Of a stretch of 60,188 nt of DNA, positions 9,378 to 18,400 are shown piece by piece; the stretch's first letter is position 1; every line of letters begins with the position of its first letter. The notes below the pieces were generated by a model that was given only the letters and a program-made list of their open reading frames with translations, searched no databases and was not told the DNA's origin. The stretch comes from Promethearchaeota archaeon (GTDB lineage: Archaea > Asgardarchaeota > Lokiarchaeia > Sigyniarchaeales > SOKP01). A program made the translations under genes and the position numbers. The stretch spans positions 1 through 60,188 of the forward strand of contig JAEOTP010000077.1 in assembly GCA_016839765.1 (NCBI GenBank), given 5' to 3'.

Positions 9378-10469
9378 ATGGATATACCAGATTTATTTAA
9401 AAATAGTCTTAAGAAATATAGTCCTTACGAACCAGGAGAACAACCCGATGAAGATGGATGGATTTTATTAAATACTAACGAAAATCCATACCCTCCTGTT
9501 CCTGAAATTGTGGAAGATATAAAAGATGCTATTGGAAATGGTGAAGTGCTAAGAAAGTATCCTGATTCTCTAGCACTTGAAGTAAGAAAAGCTGTTCTTA
9601 ACCAACTTTTAAGAGATAAAGATACTCTTACAAATAGAAATAGTATTTTCATTGGTAATGGTTCAGATGAGATTTTTGATATTATATTTAAGGTTTTTAT
9701 AAATCCTGGAGATGAAATTGTTGTCTTTTATCCCACTTATGGATTTTATAAAGTATTAGCTAATCTTTATGATGCCAAAATAAATGAAATAAAACTAAAT
9801 GATGATTTTACCGTACCAGAATCTGCTTTTAATGTAAAAGGAAAATTAATGTTTATTAATTCACCAAATAATCCTAATGGTAAATCATTTCAAAATTCAA
9901 CCATTTTGAAATTATGTGAACATTTTTCTGGAATAGTAGTTGTAGATGAGGCTTATGCTGATTTCTCGGATTTTACCTGTTTATCATTATTAAAAACCAT
10001 AAACAATTTAATAGTATGTAGAACCTTCTCCAAAACATTTTCCGTTGCCTCAATGAGAATTGGTTATGCCTTAGCTGACTCAATAATAATAAAAGAGATG
10101 AATAGAGTCAAATTACCATACAATACAAGTTATCTCGCACAAATCACAGCATTGTTATGTATAAAATATAGAAGGAAAATTTTTGAGCAAAACAAAGAAA
10201 TTATTTCAGAAAGAAAGAGATTGACTGAAGAACTGAATAAATATAATGGTATAAGTGTAGTTCCTTCAGATGCTAATTTTATATTTATAAAATTTGATGA
10301 TAAATCAACCACCCTTAAATTTTTATGGGATTTGAAAGATATGAAAATCCTAGTACGCCACTTTAGTCAACCTGGATTATATAATTATATTAGGTTAACA
10401 ATAGGGACAGAAGAACAGAATAACAAATTTCTGGCTGCTTTCAATGGAATTGCAAACAAATACTTATAA
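9378..10469 (+). CDS. hisC: Histidinol-phosphate aminotransferase
   Basis: 363 residues, a fold-type I PLP aminotransferase. It converts imidazole-acetol phosphate plus glutamate to histidinol phosphate in histidine synthesis. Seen: LNTNENPYPP near the N terminus (substrate-binding signature of HisC), FIGNGSDEIFD (PLP phosphate loop), INSPNNPNG, VVDEAYADF (Asp for the pyridine nitrogen) and CRTFSKTFSVASMRIGY, with the Schiff-base lysine in FSK. Length is normal. It is preceded by a hisD remnant and followed by an unrelated zinc-ribbon gene. A broader aromatic aminotransferase role is possible for this family. Confidence 0.93.
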   Translation: MDIPDLFKNSLKKYSPYEPGEQPDEDGWILLNTNENPYPPVPEIVEDIKDAIGNGEVLRKYPDSLALEVRKAVLNQLLRDKDTLTNRNSIFIGNGSDEIFDIIFKVFINPGDEIVVFYPTYGFYKVLANLYDAKINEIKLNDDFTVPESAFNVKGKLMFINSPNNPNGKSFQNSTILKLCEHFSGIVVVDEAYADFSDFTCLSLLKTINNLIVCRTFSKTFSVASMRIGYALADSIIIKEMNRVKLPYNTSYLAQITALLCIKYRRKIFEQNKEIISERKRLTEELNKYNGISVVPSDANFIFIKFDDKSTTLKFLWDLKDMKILVRHFSQPGLYNYIRLTIGTEEQNNKFLAAFNGIANKYL

Positions 10470-10601
10470 TCTCATTACAGAGAAAATTTCATATATTGAC
10501 TGATCAAAATATTTATTATCAAAATAGTATTTATATCACTAATCTACTACTTTTAGCAGAGTTGATTAAAAATCCCAATATTTCCCTTTAAAGTAGATGA
10601 A

Positions 10602-11744
10602 TTGAAATGTCAATATTGTGAATATATTATTGTAAAACCCTATCCTAAGGATCAACTCTGCCCTAAATGTAGGAAATTTCTTCCTGAATTATATCAATAT
10701 GTAAATAATTCTGAAGCAGAAGTAAAGCCAGAACCCAAAGAGTTTGAGACTAAAACTTCAACTCTTAGTTCAAAATTTGAAGGAAAAATTAAAGTTAAAA
10801 CAAAAACAGATTCATTTTCGGTTTATGATGAGATAATTTATTTAAAAAATAAAGAGGAATATGTTAAATTTTTAGGTATTACCTCTGTAGAAAGAACTCC
10901 TTTATTTAATAATAATCATCGATATAATTATCTTTTAGAATTGACAAATAACTTAGATTACATTGCAACAAGTATTCTAGGTGGAGAATTAGATAAAATG
11001 CTTCTTACTACTGATAAAAAAATTGAAGAAAAATGTCAATTCTATGTTAAGGATAACATTATCTATATTGTATATGGAATCTTTCCTGATAAAAAAGGTA
11101 AATGGATACTAGAGCAAATGGCAAAAAATTATTCTGGATTAATTCGTGGTAAGGATGTAGATAATTTTACAAAACTTGATAAGTATGAAATTGATAATAA
11201 GTTTAAGGGCTTTCTTAACTCCATGTTAAATGAATATCTAAGTTTACAGGAAGTATTTACAGACCAAGAGATCCCTTATGTAGAAGATTGGATTCGAGTT
11301 GATTATTTAGGACTATCTTCAATGTCGATAGGCGTAATATCACTTCTTTTAGATGAACAAGGAAATCTAAATGTGGATGTACCTGGTGAATATGATAATC
11401 CTGCTGAAGAAATTGAAATGAAGGAATCTTTATTAACAGCTAAGATTGAAGCTATCGCAGCTAATACGTTAGGTAATACTGGCTCTTACCCTAGATGGAT
11501 AGCTGTGAAGTTAGGTTTTCAAAAATACCGATTTTTAACGTTTAAAAAGTATCAACACGACTATTTTCTCTCATTTTTATCTGAAGGAAATTTAAAGAAG
11601 ATTGAGTTAGTTGAGAAGAAAATTGAGCCCTATTTATATCATGGAATAGATACACCCTTTGCTGGTAATTTACGGCCTTTTAATAAATTAAAAGCTTCTG
11701 TAAAAGATGTAATTAATCACGTTCCCGGAAGAAAGTTTATATAA
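10602..11744 (+). CDS. Zinc-ribbon protein of unknown function
   Basis: 380 residues starting at TTG (10602). The N terminus has a clear zinc ribbon, CQYC (3-6) and CPKC (20-23). A charged Glu/Lys/Thr-rich linker (35-70) follows, then about 300 residues of mixed alpha/beta sequence with no motif I recognise. No signal peptide or membrane segment. It may be Asgard-specific. The gene has its own upstream region and is followed after 76 bp by the fourth LRR paralog on the same strand. An RNA/DNA- or protein-binding role for the ribbon is only a guess. Confidence 0.75.
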   Translation: MKCQYCEYIIVKPYPKDQLCPKCRKFLPELYQYVNNSEAEVKPEPKEFETKTSTLSSKFEGKIKVKTKTDSFSVYDEIIYLKNKEEYVKFLGITSVERTPLFNNNHRYNYLLELTNNLDYIATSILGGELDKMLLTTDKKIEEKCQFYVKDNIIYIVYGIFPDKKGKWILEQMAKNYSGLIRGKDVDNFTKLDKYEIDNKFKGFLNSMLNEYLSLQEVFTDQEIPYVEDWIRVDYLGLSSMSIGVISLLLDEQGNLNVDVPGEYDNPAEEIEMKESLLTAKIEAIAANTLGNTGSYPRWIAVKLGFQKYRFLTFKKYQHDYFLSFLSEGNLKKIELVEKKIEPYLYHGIDTPFAGNLRPFNKLKASVKDVINHVPGRKFI

Positions 11745-11820
11745 TTATCTTAACTCTTTTATTTTTTAAAATCTTTTATTATTTGTAATTAATACGATTT
11801 ATACTTCAAATATTTAAATC

Positions 11821-12789
11821 ATGAATCTTACGCCTCAAAAAATCTATGAGAAGCTAAATAATAACGATTTAGATAAAAAATCTTCAATTGATCTATTATT
11901 ATCAATTATTGAAAATTCTGATGAGGATCAATCGAGATTAGAGTCTATTGAAGTATTGAATAAAATTAGAGTCAAAGATGAAAAAATCTTTAAAATAATT
12001 GAAAATTTATTGGTTTCTGATTCAAATCCGGAGTTAAGAAATTCTGCTCTAAATTATCTCTTCCTCAATTATCAAGAGAGAGTGTTACCGCCTATAAAAT
12101 GGGCAGTTAAACATGAAACCTCTTATAAATGTTTAGTAGCTTTAATAAAAACTTTAGCAATGGTTGAAAATACTGAATCTAAAAAAATTTTGATAGAAGA
12201 GTTAAAAAAAATAAGAAAAGTCAAATACCTTAGTATTGAGAGGAGATATGAAAATAAAAAGTTTAAAAAGGGTATAAAAAGGATACTTAAAACGAGTTAC
12301 TTAGAAAGTTTTTCCCATAGTCATATCTCAGAAATAATTATTAATTTTTTAACGGTAAAACATTTATCAGAGAAGCTTCCTAATGTATATTTTGAACTAA
12401 ATCCAAAAAATTTATTAGTAGAAGAATTAGATTTATCAGATTATTTAGAATACGAGGTTAAGGGAACACCTTGGGGATGGAAAAATAATATTTCTAGTAT
12501 ATTTGAAATAAAAGGATTAAATCTTTTGAGAAACCTCAAGAAATTGGATCTCTCAAATAATCAAATTGAAGATATAAAAGAATTAAAAGATCTTAAATCG
12601 TTGACTCATTTAATCATATCAAATAATAAACTTAAGGATTTGAAAAATCTCAGTTTTCTTCAAAGTTTTCCTTATTTAGAATATCTAGATCTATGCGGTA
12701 ATAAAATTGTTAATTATATAAAACCAACTGACTTTAAACCTGAAATAAAAGTGGTCTTAAAAAGATATCTGGTTGAGAGATTTGAATAA
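11821..12789 (+). CDS. HEAT-like/short leucine-rich-repeat protein, paralog 4
   Basis: 322 residues. The first 165 match the helical N-terminal domain of the three LRR paralogs at 1.7-6.2 kb (MNLTPQKIYEK start, SDSNPELRNSALNYL, PPIKWAVKHE). Unlike them, only two or three LRRs follow, of the SDS22-like type (LKKLDLSNNQIEDIKELKDL), then a short capping end. It is thus a dispersed, shorter member of the family. TTTATAC about 26 nt before the ATG makes a leaderless transcript likely. Function unknown; the conserved N-terminal module is what unites the family. Confidence 0.75.
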   Translation: MNLTPQKIYEKLNNNDLDKKSSIDLLLSIIENSDEDQSRLESIEVLNKIRVKDEKIFKIIENLLVSDSNPELRNSALNYLFLNYQERVLPPIKWAVKHETSYKCLVALIKTLAMVENTESKKILIEELKKIRKVKYLSIERRYENKKFKKGIKRILKTSYLESFSHSHISEIIINFLTVKHLSEKLPNVYFELNPKNLLVEELDLSDYLEYEVKGTPWGWKNNISSIFEIKGLNLLRNLKKLDLSNNQIEDIKELKDLKSLTHLIISNNKLKDLKNLSFLQSFPYLEYLDLCGNKIVNYIKPTDFKPEIKVVLKRYLVERFE

Positions 12790-12837
12790 ATTAAAAAAAG
12801 AAGAAAATAAAAAATAAATTAATATTTGAATTTCACA

Positions 12838-14208
12838 TTATACTGACGTAAATTCAGTCTTTTTACCAACACCAAACAAACCTAGTGCAGTACCTAATTC
12901 TTTATGTTCTTTACCATAATCTCTTACAGAAATACCATTCATTACAGCATCAATCGCTTGTCTAAATGCTTTTGCCCCTGCAATAGGACCATCTGGGTGA
13001 GCGTGAATTGCACCACCACTACCAATCATAATATTTGTCCCTAAATCTTGAACACATTTTTCAACCAAACTAGGGGTAATGCCACCAGATGGCATTGGTA
13101 GGGTTCTTTTAATATGTGGAGCATTACGCATTGGCATAACCATTTGTCGAGCAGTTTCCTTGAACCTATCTGCCATTGTAGGTGCTTTACCATATGGTGC
13201 TGGATGTACTATTGTATCACACCCAGCTAATCTTCCAAATTTACCAAGGATTAAGGGACTTGAAATACCACTGAGAGGATCTTGGTAAAAAGCTCCTGCA
13301 AGATCCATGTGTCCTAAAATAGGGACCTTAACAGAAGGATCTTCGGCTAATTTCCTCATGGCAGAATATCCTGTTGAAATATGATTAACCATTAAAGCAT
13401 TTGCTCCATGTTCTTGTACGATGTCTGCTAACTCAAACATTCTTTCGACTCTGTCAGTTATGTTAACTGTATAGAGAGTTTTTTCACCTTTTTCGGAATC
13501 TGCTCTATCTAAAGCTTCCATAAAAGCAGTTACTCTTTCAGTGATAGGATTAAACGCGACATCTGCGATTAATTCATCATCTTTTATAATATCACAGCCA
13601 CCTACCGCCGCTTGGTAAGCAAGTTCAGCACCAATTTTTGGACCAGAATATACGCAAGGTTTAATCATGTTGTTTAGTAGTGGGCGTTCTTTAACTCCTA
13701 AAATCTTCCTAATTCCCACATCTCCAAATTTGGGTCCCTTAAATTCCTTTAAAAATGCTCTGGGAAATCGAACATCAACCATCTTTAATGGACCTCCCAT
13801 TGAAATATTTCCATATATGGTCGTAAAGAGCATAGGAAATTGGGGCTTAAAGTTTAAAGGAAATGCTATTTGTACAACATATTGATGCATTTTAGGGTTA
13901 CCAAAAAAATCTTCTACACCTTCATATTCAAAATCTGGAATTCTCCACCATCCAATTACTTTTGCTACATGTTTTCTTCGTTGTTCTGGAGTTTCAGCGG
14001 GAACAGGAACAAAAGTACCTGTTGATTGTTCAATGCAAACAGCTTGCATCATATAAAACGCATCCATTTTTCTATGAAGCATTGCACTATAAGTAGCAAC
14101 GATATGATTCTCGTAATCAATATCTTCTGGAAGAGCATTAGGTTTGGAAAGATTTTCTAAATCAAAATCATCAAATTCTGAGGGAATTTTTTCATCCAAA
14201 TTTATCAC
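12838..14208 (-). CDS. RuBisCO large-subunit family protein (form IV-like or divergent form III)
   Basis: 456 residues with the complete RuBisCO large-chain architecture. Conserved catalytic features: IEQSTGT near the N terminus (Glu60/Thr65 equivalents), YGN (Asn123), MIKP (Lys175), KDDE with the carbamylated lysine equivalent at residue 209, GHMD (His294), HPAPYGK (His327 and a loop-6 lysine like Lys334), PSGG (Ser379) and GSGG. Departures: IKPC replaces IKPK (Lys177 to Cys), and the Arg after His294 is Met. These substitutions favour a RuBisCO-like protein (form IV, enolase/isomerase roles) over a true carboxylase. The conserved N-terminal STGT and loop-6 Lys keep form III possible. AMP phosphorylase, a partner of form III enzymes, lies 11 kb away. 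Confidence 0.8.
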   Translation of the reverse strand: MINLDEKIPSEFDDFDLENLSKPNALPEDIDYENHIVATYSAMLHRKMDAFYMMQAVCIEQSTGTFVPVPAETPEQRRKHVAKVIGWWRIPDFEYEGVEDFFGNPKMHQYVVQIAFPLNFKPQFPMLFTTIYGNISMGGPLKMVDVRFPRAFLKEFKGPKFGDVGIRKILGVKERPLLNNMIKPCVYSGPKIGAELAYQAAVGGCDIIKDDELIADVAFNPITERVTAFMEALDRADSEKGEKTLYTVNITDRVERMFELADIVQEHGANALMVNHISTGYSAMRKLAEDPSVKVPILGHMDLAGAFYQDPLSGISSPLILGKFGRLAGCDTIVHPAPYGKAPTMADRFKETARQMVMPMRNAPHIKRTLPMPSGGITPSLVEKCVQDLGTNIMIGSGGAIHAHPDGPIAGAKAFRQAIDAVMNGISVRDYGKEHKELGTALGLFGVGKKTEFTSV

Positions 14209-14361
14209 AATTTTAAATTTTTAATATAGTAAATGAAATAATCCATGGAAAAATAATATTTTTATGGAAAACCTAAATAAAAAACTGGAAAAAATTTATA
14301 GTTAATAAATTACGTATTTAGATTTTAAAAGTAGAAAGAAAAAAAAATAAATAAAATTAAG

Positions 14362-15465
14362 TTAATCTTTTGATTTTGCTGTAGATTTTAGGTCTAAGTA
14401 AGAATTCTCAAGTACACTTAAATATTCAATTAATACTTGGCTAGCTTTTGACTTTTTCTCATACTCTTCTTTGATAACATTTAGTAAATATTTAGGAAAG
14501 ATAAGATCAACATAGAAATCAGAAAGTAGGGCGTAATACTCATTGTTCCGTTCATCTTGAAACACTTGAATCATTTTGCTTTCCCAAAGCATCTTTAATA
14601 CCTCATCAACGTCATCTACACCTTTCTTTTTAAGCTTTTCAAGATCATTTCGAGTAACTATTGCGGTTCTTAATAAACGGAGAGTTTCATATACTTGAGG
14701 ATTAATTATAACATCAATTATAGTAAGATTGTCTTGTTCCGAAGGACGATAGTTTTGAAAAAATCTCTTAGATTCGGTACGATAATCTTCTGCTAATTGA
14801 GCTGGCAATCCTCTGTCAGCAGGATCCTTTAAAAGTTGTACAGGAGGTACTCTCATCATTATAATATCATTTGTAAGGAAAATAAGTTCTGAAGGCATCC
14901 CTTTTACAGATGCTTCTTTTATAATGTCACGTTTTATCAATTCAATTAAAACTCCTTCTAAATCAACGAAACCTTGTTTATACTTGTCTTTAAGCCAAAC
15001 CATGAGTTCTGATTTAGACACTACACCTTCTTCTCTTAAACGATTAATGATCATTCTCTTTATTTCATCTTGATAAGTAATTGCTAAGCGCTGCTCATCG
15101 TTTAATGTAGGATAAACAGATAACCTTTGAAATAGTGAAGGAATTAATCGAAGATAAGCATCCTCGTCAAGATTCTGTAAGATTATTCTGGAAACATCCA
15201 CTAACCCACTTTCATAAGCATCAGGATCATCATCTAGATTTAATAGAAGAAGGATATAATATCCCTTATCAGGACCGGTATAATACGAAGCGATATTAAG
15301 GGATCCTACCATTAGACTAATCATACCCGATTCTCCGCTATATTCATGTGTACTATATACTTGCATCAAAGTTTTATCTGAAATATTAATTTCTTCTGGA
15401 TATTTGGCTAAGATTTCTGTACCTACTCTTTCATCCCATTTCATAACAACTAAACCTACTGGCAT
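14362..15465 (-). CDS. Longin-like/winged-helix candidate, coupled to the surface protein
   Basis: 367 residues, soluble. The first 120 (MPVGLVVMKWDERVGTEILA onward) alternate strands and helices as in longin/roadblock-like domains, with a hydrophobic YYILLLLNLDDD strand. Residues 130-330 contain two or three helical segments that look like winged helices (GVVSKSELMVWLKDKYKQG; AIVTRNDLEKLKKKG). I do not recognise the family. The ATG follows directly on the TAA of the 1429-residue surface protein, whose last codons supply its Shine-Dalgarno site. The two are therefore almost certainly made together, and this may be the cytosolic partner of the membrane protein's tail (inference). Confidence 0.65.
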   Translation of the reverse strand: MPVGLVVMKWDERVGTEILAKYPEEINISDKTLMQVYSTHEYSGESGMISLMVGSLNIASYYTGPDKGYYILLLLNLDDDPDAYESGLVDVSRIILQNLDEDAYLRLIPSLFQRLSVYPTLNDEQRLAITYQDEIKRMIINRLREEGVVSKSELMVWLKDKYKQGFVDLEGVLIELIKRDIIKEASVKGMPSELIFLTNDIIMMRVPPVQLLKDPADRGLPAQLAEDYRTESKRFFQNYRPSEQDNLTIIDVIINPQVYETLRLLRTAIVTRNDLEKLKKKGVDDVDEVLKMLWESKMIQVFQDERNNEYYALLSDFYVDLIFPKYLLNVIKEEYEKKSKASQVLIEYLSVLENSYLDLKSTAKSKD

Positions 15466-18400
15466 TTATAATCCACCTCCTTCAAATTCACTTGGCTCAG
15501 GGAGTTGTTTACCCTTCTTTCTTTCAACACCTAAAATATCTCCTAATGATAATCCTAGCATTTCCCATTTATCTCCTACCTTTTTCACCACATATTCTTC
15601 TTTGGAGGGATATAAAAGAGATTCAGAAACAGTTTTCTTACTTTTTATATCACTTCTCATTTCTCTAGCTCTTTTTACAAAAGTTGGAATCCTTGCCTTC
15701 TGAATAGCGCGATATGCTACTAGGCTTCCTACAACAGCCACAACACCGATTACAATCATCAAGAAGTAAAACATGGGGAAACCAGGAAAGATTTCAGTCA
15801 TTTTTACATCAATAAATATGCTTCTAGTAGTATCACTATAGTTTGCTTTCTCAATGTGAAGGGTGGTTGTTAGTCTTTCATTAGCAAAAAATGCATCTGG
15901 TAATATCGCATCTGGAACAATCACAGTATATGATCCATCTCCATTATCAGTAAAATTATATCTAGTTCCACTTACCATTAAATAAACTGTTGCATTAGTT
16001 ATAGGTATAGTATCAATTGGATCAGTTAGGGAGATATCAAAACTTAAAGCATTACCAGATACTACTGACACTATATCTGTATATCCAATCTCGAAATCTC
16101 TTGGAATGATGTTAAGAAAGATGATAGCATCCCTTCTAACGTAATTAGTTTCGCTAAAAGTGACTATTAAGGTATAAGTTGCTATTTCTAAATTTTCTGT
16201 ATTAAAATCTAGTTCAAAGTACCCATTGCCCAAGTCATTCAACTCAACAATTCCATTGTCAACAACGACTCCACCAATTTCCTTCTCCCATGCACATTCC
16301 TTCACGTCAATATTTGACAAACCAGTTCCACTTTGTTCCACAGTATATTCAAAGTAAAATATCTGAGGTATACCAATAAAAACATCGTAAGTATCATATA
16401 AAGCTGCCGTTCCATTCAATCGAGTATTGATTTCAAAGATCTTTAATGGGAGTATAACCGATTTAGTCTCATAGTTCTGTTTGGATGCAGATATTTGAAT
16501 TAAATAATCACCATAAATAGGAAATTGTGAACTACTTAATTCCAATCTATATAAACCTCCTGTTCCATATGGAATAAGCGATCCTGTGACCCCACTTACT
16601 CCAAGACCATAATATTCAACATCAGCTCCATCTATATCCTGATCAGGGTCAGCATATATATCAGAATAGTGAACATCTAATGTAATGAGATCATTCCAAT
16701 AAACTTGAATTTGACTAGCATTAGGAGTTAGACTAGAAGGTCTGTCTAAAAGTGTGAAAGTTATCGAAGTAATATTAGTGATATAACCTGGCTTTGAAGC
16801 AATTATTTCCATTGTATAAGTCACTCCTGCTACCCAACTGGTACCCCCTGGTTCAATGGGATTAGAGGTATCAGCTAGTAGACTATATACACCATTTCCA
16901 GCCTCACTAAAAGATAAAGTAGCTGTATTAATCTTAGTAGTTCCTATCTTAATGTTATAATTCACTATACCATTAGTTATTGGATTACCGTATACTGGTA
17001 AGCCATTTTGAGTGTATGTATAATTTACCCAAACATTAAAAGTATCACCAACGATTGCAGCATCTGTTCCAGAAGAATCTAAATAAAGGAATGATTTAAA
17101 AGTATCTCCAGTAGTGACATTAACTATTGTTTCGAGATATTGATCAAATAACAGAGTGATTACTCCATCATTTGGAGTTGGATCTAAATCATCATCACAA
17201 ACTAAATTCATATACTGAGTACCATGCCATGTCACTGTTAAACTCATATTACCAATATTGGTGATATTATTCCAATGGAATATAAGATTTCCTAAAGAAT
17301 CAGTATATTCAGAGCCTAATAATGTTGGTCCAGATCCATCATCAACAGTAAATGTAATATTTGCTCCTACAACATATTCTTGGAATAAACCAGAATCAAC
17401 TCTGTGAAATGATAAATTTAAAGATGTCAATTCTGTATTTATAAATGCTAAATTATAAATCCCATAGGTATCTACTGTGGTTTCATTGAGTTCTATGGTT
17501 TGTGGGCTTGTTATGGTTAATTCTTGGCCATAACGTATATAAGATGCATTTACGATGTAAGTTCCATTTGCTAAACGATCAAAAACAGTTTTGCCAAACT
17601 CGTCAGTTTGTTGAGACCAAGAAATCGTTGGATTGGTAGCATTCCAAACTGTAATTGTTGTTTCAGGTACTAATCTATCATCAATATCCGTTACATTTAC
17701 CTCTAAAGTGTAGAAGAAACTATCTTGCTTATAGAGATAAACATTTAAAGGTTCTCTTAATGTGGAAAGCATATCATCAAAATGCTGAATCATACCAGCA
17801 TTATCTAAAGTTCCAGTTTCATTTACTCCATCAATTAATTCCCAGAAATAAAGATATAGCTTATAATCTTCACCACCTACATTATTATCTAAATCATTAA
17901 TAGATCCTGGAACAAATTCTACTACACCATCGTTATAAATAACATCTCCTCTTAAATAATTAATATCCATAGAAAAAATGTCTGATAATTCATACCCTTC
18001 GATAAAAATTCCTAGAGCATCTTTTGAGGGATCTGGACCGTTATGAATAATAGTATAGTTTTCAGCAACAAAGTTAGAAGTTCTTATGTCTTTTTGTAGA
18101 GTTCCATCATAGACATACAAAAATTCATTATGATCGTTTAATCCTGTAAGATCATAATAAGTATTAAGTGCAAACATTCTATCTAGTGTTGAATTGAACT
18201 CATTATCAAAGTATATACTACGATTAACGCTCCAAAGATTATAATCATAATAAAAGGTACAAGTATCCTCTACATGCATATCAAAAGCAGTTGTCCAATC
18301 AATCTTGTAACGAGAAAATACTTGACCATTTTGGCCATTTCCCAATGGACTAATAGTTTGAATGCTAGAAGGCATAGAACCAAATTTATAATCTTCAACC

